DNA of 64,000 nt, from contig CAYZQS010000003.1 in NCBI GenBank assembly GCA_964480735.1, positions 5,645 to 69,644 on the forward strand, in the 5' to 3' direction. The translations under genes and the position numbers were made by a program. This DNA comes from UBA5972 sp964480735 (lineage in GTDB: Bacteria; Pseudomonadota; Alphaproteobacteria; Rhodobacterales; Rhodobacteraceae). Below, piece after piece: positions 42,883 to 52,465 of the stretch. Each line of letters starts with the position of its first letter. Position 1 is the stretch's first letter. The notes below the pieces were generated by a model. It was not told where the DNA came from, did not search any database, and saw only the letters and a program-made list of their open reading frames with translations.

Positions 42883-43674
42883 TCAGCCGATCGAAAACGC
42901 CACCTTGCCCAGCACATCCATATCAACCGAAATATCACCTGCGTCGTCAAGCGGTATCGGCGGCACATGGGTTCCGCACATCACGATCATTCCGGCCTTC
43001 AGCGTCAGGCCCCGACTGATCAGATGATTGGCCAGCCAGGCAACCGCATCCAGCGGGTGTTGCGGAGCGGTACCAACTGTATTGGCAACGATTTCGCCGT
43101 CAATTGACACCAAAACCGCAAGTGTTTCCACATTCAGCAGCTGTGGCGTCATACCCGGGCCGCCGTGAACCAGCCCGGCGGTGGTGATATTTTGGGCAAT
43201 GACAGAGGTCAGGCGGGACGATGGCAGATGCAATCCGCGGCAATCTATCAGTTCGATCGCCGGGACAAATTTTTCAATCGCATCCATCGCGGAATTCCGG
43301 TCGTGCCCACCTTCCCGCGGGTTCATATCGCGGCCAATCTCTGCCATGATTTCAGGCTCAATCAGCATGCTGTGGTAGGCCTGCCCCGATAATTTTGCCC
43401 CGGATGGGTGCATCTGGTTTGCAAACATCCGTGCGGAGCCTGGCTCTGACGTGCCAAAATGCTGCATCAGTGCTGCCGAATTCATCGCCAGTTTATACCC
43501 GCACAACGCCGTTCGGTGCCCACCTGCCAGCAGCGCCGCACTCACCTGATCCTGAATGTCATAGGCCGCTATGATGTCATCTGGGATTTGATCGGCGTAA
43601 TCGCTGAAATCGGTGAGATTTACCATATCATCAACCAGTGCGTTGATCAGGCTGTCAGCAATATTACCCGCCAT
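42883..43674 (-). CDS. 2-keto-4-pentenoate hydratase-like protein (FAH superfamily)
   Basis: The 263-residue protein resembles MhpD-type hydratases: DDIIAAYDIQDQV near residue 32, the GYKLAMNS segment near 58, a metal-binding region with E and D residues (IEPEIMAEIGRD, PAIELIDCR) and the GGPGMTPQLLNVETLAVLVS region. Such enzymes add water to 2-hydroxypenta-2,4-dienoate or act as related decarboxylases on keto acids. Its 3' partner overlaps: the upstream isomerase stop lies inside its start by 11 bases. The substrate is unknown. Confidence 0.78.
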   Translation of the reverse strand: MAGNIADSLINALVDDMVNLTDFSDYADQIPDDIIAAYDIQDQVSAALLAGGHRTALCGYKLAMNSAALMQHFGTSEPGSARMFANQMHPSGAKLSGQAYHSMLIEPEIMAEIGRDMNPREGGHDRNSAMDAIEKFVPAIELIDCRGLHLPSSRLTSVIAQNITTAGLVHGGPGMTPQLLNVETLAVLVSIDGEIVANTVGTAPQHPLDAVAWLANHLISRGLTLKAGMIVMCGTHVPPIPLDDAGDISVDMDVLGKVAFSIG

Positions 43675-44458
43675 CAGGGTTCACCCATTTTTCAAAATCC
43701 TGACGCCAGCCCAACCCGGCGTGCGTTGCGCCCGCAGGCCAGTATTCGGCCGCGACACACCCATCGTAGCCGACCGTTCGCAAAGCATCCAGCGCTGAAC
43801 GAAAATCAATCCCGCCACTGCCCGGTTCATGGCGGCCCGGAGCGTCGGCAAACTGTACATGGCCAATCATATTGCCCGCGCGGGCAATGGCCAAATCAAG
43901 ATCCGGTTCCGTTTGCGCCATGTGATATAGATCAAACTGCAGTTTGACGTTTGGCCTTTCAACACGCCGGATAACGTCCAATGCGCCGCGCAACCGGTTT
44001 ATCAAAAAACCTGGCACGTCGGTTGGATTCACTGGTTCTACCATCACCGTGGCGTCGATTTTGGCAAAGATATCAGCAGCGTATCGTAAATTGGCGATCA
44101 GCGTTTTTGTCGCCACTGCTGTTTGACCTGTCTGTGGTCGCCCGGCCAGACAGTTTATCTTTTTTACTTTCAGCGCTTTGGCATAAGACAAACATTCAGC
44201 CACCGCACCGCGAAATTCATCCACCCGCAACGGCAGGCAGGCCAGCCCGACATCGCCGTTGCTAATGTCGCCGGGTGGGACGTTTATCAGTTCAAGTGAA
44301 ACACCCGCGCCACTGACGCAATGCTGCAATTGAGCGATTGACAGTTCATACGGGAACTGAACCTCGACGTGCCGAAAACCAGCCGCCGCAGCAGCGGCAA
44401 ATCGTTGCTGTAAAGGCAAATCTGAAAACAGCATCGAAAGGTTGGCTGCAAAATACAC
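43664..44458 (-). CDS. hydroxypyruvate isomerase-family TIM-barrel protein
   Basis: The 264-residue protein starts VYFAANLSMLFSDLPLQQRF and has the sugar-phosphate isomerase-like barrel: FRHVEVQFPYELS, MVEPVNPTDVPGFLI, QFDLYHMAQTEPDL and GHVQFADAPGRHEPGSG, with metal-binding glutamates and histidines. This is the Hyi pattern (hydroxypyruvate to tartronate semialdehyde). I chose GTG 44458 because AGGAG lies six bases upstream and family similarity starts there. It overlaps the hydratase gene by 11 bases, so both are translated from one message. Confidence 0.82.
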   Translation of the reverse strand: MYFAANLSMLFSDLPLQQRFAAAAAAGFRHVEVQFPYELSIAQLQHCVSGAGVSLELINVPPGDISNGDVGLACLPLRVDEFRGAVAECLSYAKALKVKKINCLAGRPQTGQTAVATKTLIANLRYAADIFAKIDATVMVEPVNPTDVPGFLINRLRGALDVIRRVERPNVKLQFDLYHMAQTEPDLDLAIARAGNMIGHVQFADAPGRHEPGSGGIDFRSALDALRTVGYDGCVAAEYWPAGATHAGLGWRQDFEKWVNPDGG

Positions 44459-44508
44459 GAATTCTCCTGCGCGGTTTACGGCACTTTTAGGCCTGCCCGC
44501 CGCTTGGT

Positions 44509-45399
44509 TCAACTGATGGGACCGTCCTTACCATTGCCGGTGATCACCTCAAATACTTTTGCGGCGGCGGTTTTTGCGGTGATGCCGGAGGTGTTAACAA
44601 CGTGATCGGCTTTGGCGTAAAGGGCTTCACGGTCACGCAAGATTGCCTGTAAATCCGCCATCGCGTCCGGATTGCCCGAAGCCGGGCGCAAATCGCCCTG
44701 GGCACGCACGCGCAACATATGATCTGTGGCCGCCGCCCGCAGCCAGACGGTGTGATAGCGGCTCAGCAAATATTCAAAGGTTTCTGGCGCTGAAACAATC
44801 CCGCCGGCAACCGCCAGAACCATGCTGTCACCGGATCTTTCCAATGACCCAAGCGCCTGCCGTTCCAGACGCCGGTACGCGGCTTCGCCGTAAAGGGCGA
44901 AAACCTCGGCAATGGGCATACCGCTTGATTGCCGGATCAGATCATTCAGTTCGACAAACCGCAGGTTCAGCCGCGCCGCAAGAACCGGCCCGATGGTTGA
45001 TTTCCCCGCACCGCGCAAACCAATCAGGGCAATGCGGCCCGGAGGTTTGGTTTTTGGCGGCGTCAGTATGTGCAGGACCTGCTGGCGTTGCTGGCTGGTT
45101 GCGTTTTCAAACCGCTTTGCCAGGTCCATGTTTTCCAGGTTTCCCGGCGTTAACAGATCGACAACAGAGGTGTCGAGCGCCAGCGCCACCCGGTTCAATA
45201 GGGCGATGGAAACATTGCCCCGGCCGGATTCAAGCTGCGCAAGATGCCGTGGCGAAACGTTTGATTTTTCCGACAACTCACGCCGGGTCAGGGCTGCGTT
45301 CGCCCGCATTTGCCTGACCCGCGCCCCAATCACCCGCAACAGCGGCGCTGCGTCGTTCATGCGATTTGGGTCCACTTTCAACATCTTTTCAGCGATCAT
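44509..45399 (-). CDS. boxR: BoxR-type regulator (XRE helix-turn-helix fused to shikimate-kinase-like domain)
   Basis: The 296-residue protein joins an XRE-type helix-turn-helix (about 24-80, with LTRRELSEKSNVSPRHLAQLESGRGNVS) to a shikimate-kinase-like domain (about 120-290) with P-loop GLRGAGKST. This is the BoxR/BzdR architecture, a repressor that binds benzoyl-CoA to derepress box genes. It follows boxB on the same strand after 17 bp. TGCA-rich sequence upstream of boxC is a candidate operator. Confidence 0.9.
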   Translation of the reverse strand: MIAEKMLKVDPNRMNDAAPLLRVIGARVRQMRANAALTRRELSEKSNVSPRHLAQLESGRGNVSIALLNRVALALDTSVVDLLTPGNLENMDLAKRFENATSQQRQQVLHILTPPKTKPPGRIALIGLRGAGKSTIGPVLAARLNLRFVELNDLIRQSSGMPIAEVFALYGEAAYRRLERQALGSLERSGDSMVLAVAGGIVSAPETFEYLLSRYHTVWLRAAATDHMLRVRAQGDLRPASGNPDAMADLQAILRDREALYAKADHVVNTSGITAKTAAAKVFEVITGNGKDGPIS

Positions 45400-45416
45400 T
45401 CGGGTTGGGTCATCGG

Positions 45417-46868
45417 TTAAGCCATATGCAGCTTCACGTATTCATAGTCTCCGGGCTTGTTGTTGATGCCGCTGCGGGGCGGCGCGATCCAACCGGCGTA
45501 TTCCCCCGGTGTGGTGACCGGTGCCATCAACGAGGCAATAAAGTCACCATCTGCTGATGAGGGCAGCCAATCGTCTTTTTGATCCTGCCAGTCCCGGTCT
45601 GACACAACTTTGCCATCCGGCGTTATGGGCGCGCCCTTGAACGCGCCGATCTGACGGTGAAACCCTTCGTGTGGCAGCGCCAGTTCAAAATCTATGCCCA
45701 GTTTGCTGATAATGACATTCCAGCGCCGCACGCCGCCGGATGCATCCACCGTATAGTCATCCCGCAGGCGCATGTTAATCGCGGTCAGGGCAGGGGCATC
45801 GCGCAGCAGGATTTTACCATCCACATATTCAGACACCGGATATGTGGTGTTTTTCAGTTGATGATCATCTTCAATCCGGTTTTCCCGAAATCGCCCCTTT
45901 ACGCCCGCGTTAAAGGCATTGGCGGCGTTGGTGCTGACTTCTGATCCAAACAGATCAAGCGAAAGCGTGTAGTGCAGGTTAAGTTTCTTTTGCAATGTTG
46001 GCAGGTCGATTACCCCCAACGCCCGAATTTTGTCGATGTCGTAAGGGTCCTTGATCCCGGCCTCGTTCATCGCTTCGCAGGTCCGGCGGATGGTCCGGCC
46101 CACACCGCTTTCACCAACAAACATATGATGCGCTTCTTCTGTCAGCATAAAGCGGCAGGTTCTGGACAGCGGATCAAAACCCGATTGCGCCAGCGCCTCC
46201 AGCTGCATCTTGCCGTCGCGGTCGGTAAAACAGGTGAACATGAAGAACGACAGCCAATCAGGGGTTTCCTCGTTGAACGCGCCCAACATGCGCGGGGCCT
46301 CGTCAGAGCCTGACTGTCGCCGCAACAGATCATTGGCTTCTTCACGCCCGTCGCTGCCAAAATATTTCTGCAGAATATAGACCATCGCCCACAGGTGCCG
46401 GCCTTCCTCGACATTCACCTGAAAAAGATTTCGCATGTCATAAAGCGACGGGGCGGTTTTGCCCAAATAGCGTTGTTGCTCCACGCTGGCGGGTTCCGTG
46501 TCACCCTGAATAACCACCAATCGGCGCAGCATGGCGCGGTATTCTCCCGGCACCTCCTGCCATGCCGGTTCACCGTAGTGTTCGCCACAGGGGATTTTGC
46601 GGTCTTCCACCTGTGGGGCCAGCAGAATGCCCCAGCGGTATTCCGGCATCTTTACATAGTCAAATTTGGCCCAGCCCTTGGGATCAACGCTGATGGCGGT
46701 GCGCAGATAAACCAGATTTTCCAAATAGCCGTCCGGGCCGCTGTTTTTCCACCAATCCAAATAGCCGGGATGCCATTTCTCAAGCGCTTTCAGAACGCGT
46801 CGGTCACTGGAAAGTTCAACATTATTGGGGATTTGCGTGTCATAGCTAACGTTAATCAGGTCACTCAA
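45417..46868 (-). CDS. boxB: benzoyl-CoA 2,3-epoxidase oxygenase subunit
   Basis: The 483-residue protein is the diiron oxygenase that epoxidises benzoyl-CoA. Its start DLINVSYDTQIPNNVELS and the helix pairs with EEGRHLWAMVYIL and EEAHHMFVGESG supply the expected carboxylate and histidine ligands. It starts with TTG at 46868; GGAGAG lies six bases upstream. It needs a reductase (BoxA), whose gene is not in this window. It is coupled with boxC (23 bp) and boxR. Confidence 0.94.
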   Translation of the reverse strand: MSDLINVSYDTQIPNNVELSSDRRVLKALEKWHPGYLDWWKNSGPDGYLENLVYLRTAISVDPKGWAKFDYVKMPEYRWGILLAPQVEDRKIPCGEHYGEPAWQEVPGEYRAMLRRLVVIQGDTEPASVEQQRYLGKTAPSLYDMRNLFQVNVEEGRHLWAMVYILQKYFGSDGREEANDLLRRQSGSDEAPRMLGAFNEETPDWLSFFMFTCFTDRDGKMQLEALAQSGFDPLSRTCRFMLTEEAHHMFVGESGVGRTIRRTCEAMNEAGIKDPYDIDKIRALGVIDLPTLQKKLNLHYTLSLDLFGSEVSTNAANAFNAGVKGRFRENRIEDDHQLKNTTYPVSEYVDGKILLRDAPALTAINMRLRDDYTVDASGGVRRWNVIISKLGIDFELALPHEGFHRQIGAFKGAPITPDGKVVSDRDWQDQKDDWLPSSADGDFIASLMAPVTTPGEYAGWIAPPRSGINNKPGDYEYVKLHMA

Positions 46869-46891
46869 TTGATCTCTCCGGTTTGTTCACT

Positions 46892-48547
46892 TTACACGCG
46901 ATCTTTGTTGTATTTGGCCCGCATCCCGCTGCCGTAGCGCTGTAACGCGCCGTCCTCGCCAACTGCGTTGGGCCGTTGAAAAATCCAGTTTTGCCAAGCG
47001 GTCAGGCGGCCAAAAACCCGCGTTTCAAGGGTTTCCACCCCGGCAAAGCGCAGGTTGGCCTCCATGCCTGTCAGGGCGTCCGGTGAAAAACTTGCGCGTT
47101 CTTCCAAAAACACCCGGATTTCATCGTCCCAGTCAATATCATCAAGCGCGAAAGTCACCAGCCCAAGCGCATGCGCGGCCTGTGCGTCAAGCGGATGATT
47201 TTGCCGGTCAGTCATTCCCGCCGCCACACCATCGTTGCCCCAAAACCGGGTTTCCAGCCGAGTTAAGCCGTTTGACATGGCCAGCGGGCCAAAATTTGCC
47301 TGCGTCAGAGTTATTTCAGCAGGCGGCCGGTTGTCGCCCTCAAACGCGCCATCGGCCATATAGCTGCGGTCCGCGGCAAACAGCAGTTCGGCCAGAATAC
47401 CGGTGAAACAAGAACCGGGCGTGACCAAGGCGATCATTGAACGTGACGTCAGATCAATACGCTTTAGCACCCGTTTCCAGTTCAGCAAAATCTCGCGGGC
47501 CAGCCAGTTGCTGTTGTTTTCAAACAAAAACCGCTCGTGCGCGGCAACGGTTGCGGGATCACCGGTTGCTTTGAAGATCAATATTCCAATGTCAATCTCG
47601 TTAAACCGAAGGTGCAGGATGGCGTCATCCAATTGCCGTGCGCAGGCCAGCAACCAATTGTCCGCACCCTGCTTTTGCAATTGCGCAAGGGTTTTGGGCG
47701 GGGCGTTTTTGGGCGCTGTAATTTCAAGGGTTGCCGTGCGCCTGTTCCGGTCAATTTCCACAGTCAGCGTGTCATATTTGATCAGATTGCCGTCGATACT
47801 GCGGGCGATTATTGGCAACGCGATGCCCGCAACGTCGCCGGTATCTGCCTTTTGCGCAAACTCTTTGGCGCGCTGCGCGACAACCTGGTCAAACTTAGAG
47901 TTTGGCACCACCTCATCCACCAGCGCCCAGTCTTTCGCCTTTTTGCCGCGCACCCCTTCCTCTGACGAACAAAACACATCCGCCAGATCACGCCGCACGT
48001 GGCGTTTGTCTGACACGCGCGTCAAACCACCCGTGCCCGGCAGAACCGCCAGCAACGGCACTTCGGGCAGGGACACGGCAGACGATGCGTCGTCGGTCAG
48101 GATGATGTGGTTACAGGCCAGCGCCAGCTCATATCCGCCACCGGCACAGGACCCGCGCACAGCGCAAATATAGTGCTGGTTTGAATCCTTTGCTGCGGCC
48201 TCGTAGGTATTGCGGGTCTCGTTGGTGAATTTGCAGAAATTGACCTTATGGGCATGATCTGCTTTGCCCAGCATGCGAATATTGGCCCCGGCGCAAAAAA
48301 CGTTGTCCTTGCCCGAGCGCATGACCACGCAGCCAATTTCCGGGTGTTCAAAGCGCATGCGCTGCACGATATCGGCAAGTTCGATATCAACCCCCAAGTC
48401 ATAAGAATTCAGCTTCAGCTCGTACCCGTCAATCAACCCGCCACGCTCATCCACATCCATGAACAAATTGGCCACGGTACCATCATATTCCACCCGCCAA
48501 TGGCGGTATTTCGACGGGTCGGTTCGAAAGTCGATGGGTTTGGTCAC
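46892..48547 (-). CDS. boxC: benzoyl-CoA-dihydrodiol lyase (2,3-epoxybenzoyl-CoA dihydrolase)
   Basis: The 551-residue protein has two crotonase-like regions with VVMRSGKDNVFCAGANIRMLG and SCAGGGYELALACNHI, and hydrolyses 2,3-epoxybenzoyl-CoA with ring opening to 3,4-dehydroadipyl-CoA semialdehyde and formate. The length matches BoxC, far longer than ordinary enoyl-CoA hydratases. It starts with GTG at 48547. A 72-bp gap with TGCA motifs separates it from the upstream hydrolase, so it may have its own promoter. Confidence 0.93.
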   Translation of the reverse strand: MTKPIDFRTDPSKYRHWRVEYDGTVANLFMDVDERGGLIDGYELKLNSYDLGVDIELADIVQRMRFEHPEIGCVVMRSGKDNVFCAGANIRMLGKADHAHKVNFCKFTNETRNTYEAAAKDSNQHYICAVRGSCAGGGYELALACNHIILTDDASSAVSLPEVPLLAVLPGTGGLTRVSDKRHVRRDLADVFCSSEEGVRGKKAKDWALVDEVVPNSKFDQVVAQRAKEFAQKADTGDVAGIALPIIARSIDGNLIKYDTLTVEIDRNRRTATLEITAPKNAPPKTLAQLQKQGADNWLLACARQLDDAILHLRFNEIDIGILIFKATGDPATVAAHERFLFENNSNWLAREILLNWKRVLKRIDLTSRSMIALVTPGSCFTGILAELLFAADRSYMADGAFEGDNRPPAEITLTQANFGPLAMSNGLTRLETRFWGNDGVAAGMTDRQNHPLDAQAAHALGLVTFALDDIDWDDEIRVFLEERASFSPDALTGMEANLRFAGVETLETRVFGRLTAWQNWIFQRPNAVGEDGALQRYGSGMRAKYNKDRV

Positions 48548-48640
48548 GGGCAGTCCAGACGAAGTATTTAGGTGTTATAATGCAATTTTCCGCCGGATAG
48601 TGCAAGAAAAAAGCAATTTTTATGCATTATATTGCATATT
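48548..48640 (-). promoter_or_regulatory. candidate BoxR-operator/promoter region upstream of boxC
   Basis: Within about 60 bp on the minus strand there are four (T)TGCA-type motifs, including TGCA-N6-TGCA (48623-48636), the spacing reported for BzdR/BoxR sites, and TATAAC as a possible -10. The motif pair overlaps the last codons of the hydrolase gene. Confidence 0.4.
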
Positions 48641-49447
48641 TACGTTCACATCCTCAATCCTCTGCAACCGATTCAGAAACTCTGTCAGTTTGCGCACAAC
48701 CAGTTCCTGATGCTCCAAATGCGGGGCGTGCCCGCAGTTTTCGACCATCAGGCTGTCAAAAGGGGCCAGCAGCCCGTCCCGCAACGCCTTTATCTGCGCT
48801 TTGGTGCCATAGGCATCCTGCACGCCCTGAATGGCCAAAACCGGCACTTGAACGCCGGGCAGATAATCCTGAATGTCCCAGTTGCGAAAATCAGGATGCA
48901 GCCACGCATCGGCCCAACCGAAAAAGGCGTTGTCCGGGTCATTATGATACTTTGCCAGACGCGCCCGCAAATCACCGGTAACGTAAGATTTACGTGTTGT
49001 GGCAATGGCATCCAGACCGCTGTCTTCAGCAAAAAAATGTGGTGCGATCAGGCACAATCCGCGCACGCGGCTGTCTGCCAGCCCACCCAGAACCGCCGCA
49101 ATTGACGCACCATCGCTGTGGCCGATCAGAATGGCTTTCTCAAGGTTTAACGCCGCCAAAACAGCAGGCAGCACGTCCAGCGCCTCGCGTTCCATATAAT
49201 CCAGCGGTCGCGGCAGCGCCGCAGCGCTTGACCTGCCATACCCCGTCCTTGAATAGGCAACCACGCTTAGGCCGGTGGCCAGATGCAGTGCTTTTGGAAA
49301 AGTTTTCCACAGTTCAACGCAGCCCAGACCCTCGTGCAGCAGCAGCAGAACCGGCGTTGTGCCGGGGCTTGGCCCCCAACAGCGCACCGCCAGCTTGCGG
49401 TCCGCAATTTCGATAAAAAACCCGTCGCCCTGCTGCCAATCGGCCAT
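48620..49447 (-). CDS. alpha/beta hydrolase of the box cluster
   Basis: The 275-residue protein has the alpha/beta hydrolase nucleophile elbow GHSDGAS, the oxyanion region LLLHEGLGCVELWKTFP, an acid at the D-x-Y segment and the histidine in GHAPHLEHQELV. It overlaps the stop of the ligase gene (TGATG at 49445-49449) and sits between benzoate-CoA ligase and boxC. Similar hydrolases are seen in box clusters and may remove stalled acyl-CoA; this role is inferred. Confidence 0.82.
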   Translation of the reverse strand: MADWQQGDGFFIEIADRKLAVRCWGPSPGTTPVLLLLHEGLGCVELWKTFPKALHLATGLSVVAYSRTGYGRSSAAALPRPLDYMEREALDVLPAVLAALNLEKAILIGHSDGASIAAVLGGLADSRVRGLCLIAPHFFAEDSGLDAIATTRKSYVTGDLRARLAKYHNDPDNAFFGWADAWLHPDFRNWDIQDYLPGVQVPVLAIQGVQDAYGTKAQIKALRDGLLAPFDSLMVENCGHAPHLEHQELVVRKLTEFLNRLQRIEDVNVNMQYNA

Positions 49448-50985
49448 CAGTCGCGCAGCTTAAAGCGCTGGATTTTGCCGGTGGCGGTCTTGGGAAGGTC
49501 ATCGACAAATTCCACCCAGCGGGGATATTTCCATTTGCCCACGGTGTTTTTGACGTGTTCCTGCAGCTGACTGGACAGAACCTCGTTGCCGGTGCCTGTT
49601 TTCAAAACCACAAAAGCTTTGGGTTTTTCCAGTCCCGCCGCGTCCCGCGCCGCCACCACGGCGGCCTCCAGAACACTGCCGTGACTGATCAGCGCCTGTT
49701 CCACCTCAAAGGGGGACACCCAGATGCCGCTGACCTTGAACATATCATCTGTGCGCCCGCAGTAAATATAACGCCCGTCCGCACGCTGTTCATATTTATC
49801 CCCGGTATGGGTCCAGACCCCGGCAAAGGTTGCGCGGGATTTTTCGCGTTGGTTCCAATACCCGTCGGCGGCTGAGGGCGCGTTGACCAGCAATTCGCCG
49901 ATTTCACCGGTTTTGACGTCCGCGCCGCTGTCATTCACCAGTCGCAACCCATAGCCCGGCACCGCCACGCCCGACGTGCCGTATTCAAGGCTGTCAGGCG
50001 CATTTGACAGGAATATGTGCAACAGTTCGGTAGAGCCAACGCCGTCCAGAATATCGCTGCCGATGATCTTCTTCCAGTTGCGGCCAATTTCCGCGGGCAG
50101 GGCTTCACCGGCTGAAATTGCACGACGGATGTTGGTGGCACCGCCCGGCGTTTCACCGTCCATCGCCGCCAGCATCGCCGCGTAAAGCGTTGGCACACCA
50201 CAGAAAATTGTCGGCTTTGTGCGGGCCATCACGTCAAACATCGCGTCCGGCGTGGGCCGCTGTGGCCACAAAATGGCTGTTGCGCCCACGGACATCGGAA
50301 AACTGATCGAATTGCCAAGACCGTAGGCAAAGAACATTTTGGCGGCAGAGAAAATCACGTCGTTTTCGGTTATGCCCAGCACTTTTGCGCCGTATGTGTC
50401 CGATGTGGCCTGAAGGCTGGAATGAACGTGCCGCACGCCTTTCGGAGCACCCGTAGAGCCTGAAGAATAAAGCCAAAAGGCGCATTCGTCAGCACTGGTT
50501 TGAACCATTTCACGGGGTTTGCTTTGCTTCAGTTCCGCTGCAAAATCCAAGTGTTCACCGGCATCACCGATAACAAAAACCGCATTGACGTGTGCGTGGT
50601 CCGCCAGCAAAGGCGCAACAACCGGCAACATGGCGGCGGATACAAACAACGCGCGTGGTCTGGCGTCATTCAATATTACATCATAAATTTCGGTGCTTAA
50701 CATAGTGTTCAGGGGCACCGGAATCACACCGCATTTGATCGCGCCCCAAAATATCACGGGAAACTCTATGGTGTCATGCACCAGAATCACCGCGCGGTCC
50801 TCGCGGGCAATTCCGTGCCGCGCCAGCATGTCGCCGATCCGGTCAGATTGATCGGCCAGTGCGCCGTATGTCAGTTGCCGCGCACCCGCGTCGCCCTCTA
50901 CAAAGGCGGGTTTGTCGGCAATCGGACCGCTGCGATGGCGTTCCACGAAATAAACTGCGGCGTTGGCATTGTTCTTGCTGGTCAT
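49447..50985 (-). CDS. benzoate-CoA ligase
   Basis: The 512-residue AMP-forming ligase has the P-loop YSSGSTGAPKGVRHVHSS near residue 170, the GVGSTELLHIF motif and the C-terminal lysine in KTATGKIQRFKLRD. It resembles BclA/BadA-type benzoate ligases, activating benzoate to benzoyl-CoA. The start ATG at 50985 is 33 bp from the Liv-type transporter genes, on the same strand, so it belongs to the benzoate operon. Confidence 0.9.
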   Translation of the reverse strand: MTSKNNANAAVYFVERHRSGPIADKPAFVEGDAGARQLTYGALADQSDRIGDMLARHGIAREDRAVILVHDTIEFPVIFWGAIKCGVIPVPLNTMLSTEIYDVILNDARPRALFVSAAMLPVVAPLLADHAHVNAVFVIGDAGEHLDFAAELKQSKPREMVQTSADECAFWLYSSGSTGAPKGVRHVHSSLQATSDTYGAKVLGITENDVIFSAAKMFFAYGLGNSISFPMSVGATAILWPQRPTPDAMFDVMARTKPTIFCGVPTLYAAMLAAMDGETPGGATNIRRAISAGEALPAEIGRNWKKIIGSDILDGVGSTELLHIFLSNAPDSLEYGTSGVAVPGYGLRLVNDSGADVKTGEIGELLVNAPSAADGYWNQREKSRATFAGVWTHTGDKYEQRADGRYIYCGRTDDMFKVSGIWVSPFEVEQALISHGSVLEAAVVAARDAAGLEKPKAFVVLKTGTGNEVLSSQLQEHVKNTVGKWKYPRWVEFVDDLPKTATGKIQRFKLRD

Positions 50986-51017
50986 AGCAATCTTTCAAAT
51001 TTGCGGGTGCCCTTTGT

Positions 51018-51719
51018 TCACACCCCAAGATAACGGTGCAGCGCCTCTTTGTCTTTACGTAACGCCTCAGAGGTTCCGGTCCAGACGATCTTGCCCCGTT
51101 CGATGATATGGTTGCGGTCCGCGATCTTCAGCAGATCAGACAGGTTTTTGTCGACCACCAGAATAGACATATTGTCGGCCCGAATTTGGTTAAGCGCCGC
51201 CCAGATTTTCTGGCGCACCAGCGGGGCAAGGCCTTCGGTTGCCTCGTCCAGAATCAAAAGCTTTGGATTGGTCATCAGGGCGCGTCCGATTGCCAGCATT
51301 TGTTGCTCGCCACCTGACAGCAGGTTGCCCATAGATGTACGGCGTTCTGCCAGTTCGGGAAATAATTCGAAAATTCGCTGAATGGTCCAGGGGTTTTTGG
51401 CATTCAGGTGATTGCTGGCGGTGGCAACCAGATTTTCCCGCAGGGAAAGATTGGGAAAAATCTGCCGCCCCTCGGGCACCAGTCCAAGGCCCAGATTGGC
51501 AGTTTTAAACGACGCACGGCCCACCAGTTCTGTTCCCTCAAATTTGACGGACCCGGCGGTGGCTTTCACAATGCCCATGATAGAGTTGATCGTGGTGGTC
51601 TTGCCCATGCCGTTGCGGCCAAGCAAGGTGGCAACCTCGCCGGTGCCAACGTATAGGTCGATGCCAAACAAGGCCTGCGAGGGGCCGTAATGGGTGGTTA
51701 AGCCTGATATTTGCAACAT
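51018..51719 (-). CDS. Liv-type ABC transporter ATP-binding protein, LivF-like
   Basis: The 233-residue ATPase has Walker A GRNGMGKTT, signature LLSGGEQQML, Walker B KLLILDEATEGL and a switch lysine region ILVVDKNLSDLL. MGKTTTINSIMG is typical of LivF. It forms a dimer with the LivG-like protein to power uptake, here probably of benzoate or a similar aromatic acid. ATG 51719 lies two bases from the livG stop. Confidence 0.9.
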   Translation of the reverse strand: MLQISGLTTHYGPSQALFGIDLYVGTGEVATLLGRNGMGKTTTINSIMGIVKATAGSVKFEGTELVGRASFKTANLGLGLVPEGRQIFPNLSLRENLVATASNHLNAKNPWTIQRIFELFPELAERRTSMGNLLSGGEQQMLAIGRALMTNPKLLILDEATEGLAPLVRQKIWAALNQIRADNMSILVVDKNLSDLLKIADRNHIIERGKIVWTGTSEALRKDKEALHRYLGV

Positions 51720-51720
51720 A

Positions 51721-52464
51721 TCAGTCTTCCCCCAGATAGGCGTGGCGAACCTCATCGTTGTTGCGGATGTCTTCGGGGCTGCCGGTGGCGATCAGGCGCC
51801 CATAAACCAGCACGGAAATGCGGTCTGCCAAGGCAAAGACGGCATCCATGTCATGCTCGATCAGCAGGATCGTGCGTTCACCCTTCAGCTCTTTTAAGAA
51901 TGCCACCAGCAGCGCACTTTCCTCGGGGCCAAGTCCGGCCATCGGTTCATCCAGCAACATAAGTTCCGCGCCAGAAGCCAGCGCAATGGCGATTTCCAGC
52001 TGCCGGTGTTCACCGTGGGACAGTTCAGAGGTCAAACTGTCAGCACGACCGCGCAGGCCAACCTTGTTCAGGTTTTCCATCGCGGCGTCGCGGATATGGG
52101 TCAGGCTGCGTGCAGGTTTCAGAAACCTGAAGGAATGGCCATCCTGCGCCTGCACAGCCAGCGCCACATTGTCCAGCACGCTGAGACCCATCACCAGCGA
52201 AGTGATCTGAAACGACCGCGTGATGCCCAGTTTGGCCCGCGCATAGGCCGGTTTATGGGTGATTTCACGCCCGGCCAGCACCACCCTGCCGGAGTCTGAT
52301 TTCAAGCCGCCCGACAGTTGTGAAATCAACGTGGTTTTGCCGGCACCGTTGGGCCCGATGACCGCATGAATTTCACCTTTAAGCACGTCCAGATTAACGT
52401 CATCGGTCGCAGTGACACCGCCAAAACTTTTGTTCAGGCCAAAAACCTTAAGCAGGGCTGTCAT
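51721..52464 (-). CDS. Liv-type ABC transporter ATP-binding protein, LivG-like
   Basis: The 247-residue ATPase has Walker A GPNGAGKTT, signature ELSHGEHRQLEIA, Walker B LMLLDEPMAGL and switch histidine LLIEHDMDAVFAL, with the C-terminal extension of LivG. It lies between livF- and livM-like genes; start ATG 52464 is one base beyond the livM stop. Confidence 0.9.
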   Translation of the reverse strand: MTALLKVFGLNKSFGGVTATDDVNLDVLKGEIHAVIGPNGAGKTTLISQLSGGLKSDSGRVVLAGREITHKPAYARAKLGITRSFQITSLVMGLSVLDNVALAVQAQDGHSFRFLKPARSLTHIRDAAMENLNKVGLRGRADSLTSELSHGEHRQLEIAIALASGAELMLLDEPMAGLGPEESALLVAFLKELKGERTILLIEHDMDAVFALADRISVLVYGRLIATGSPEDIRNNDEVRHAYLGED

Positions 52465-52465
52465 G

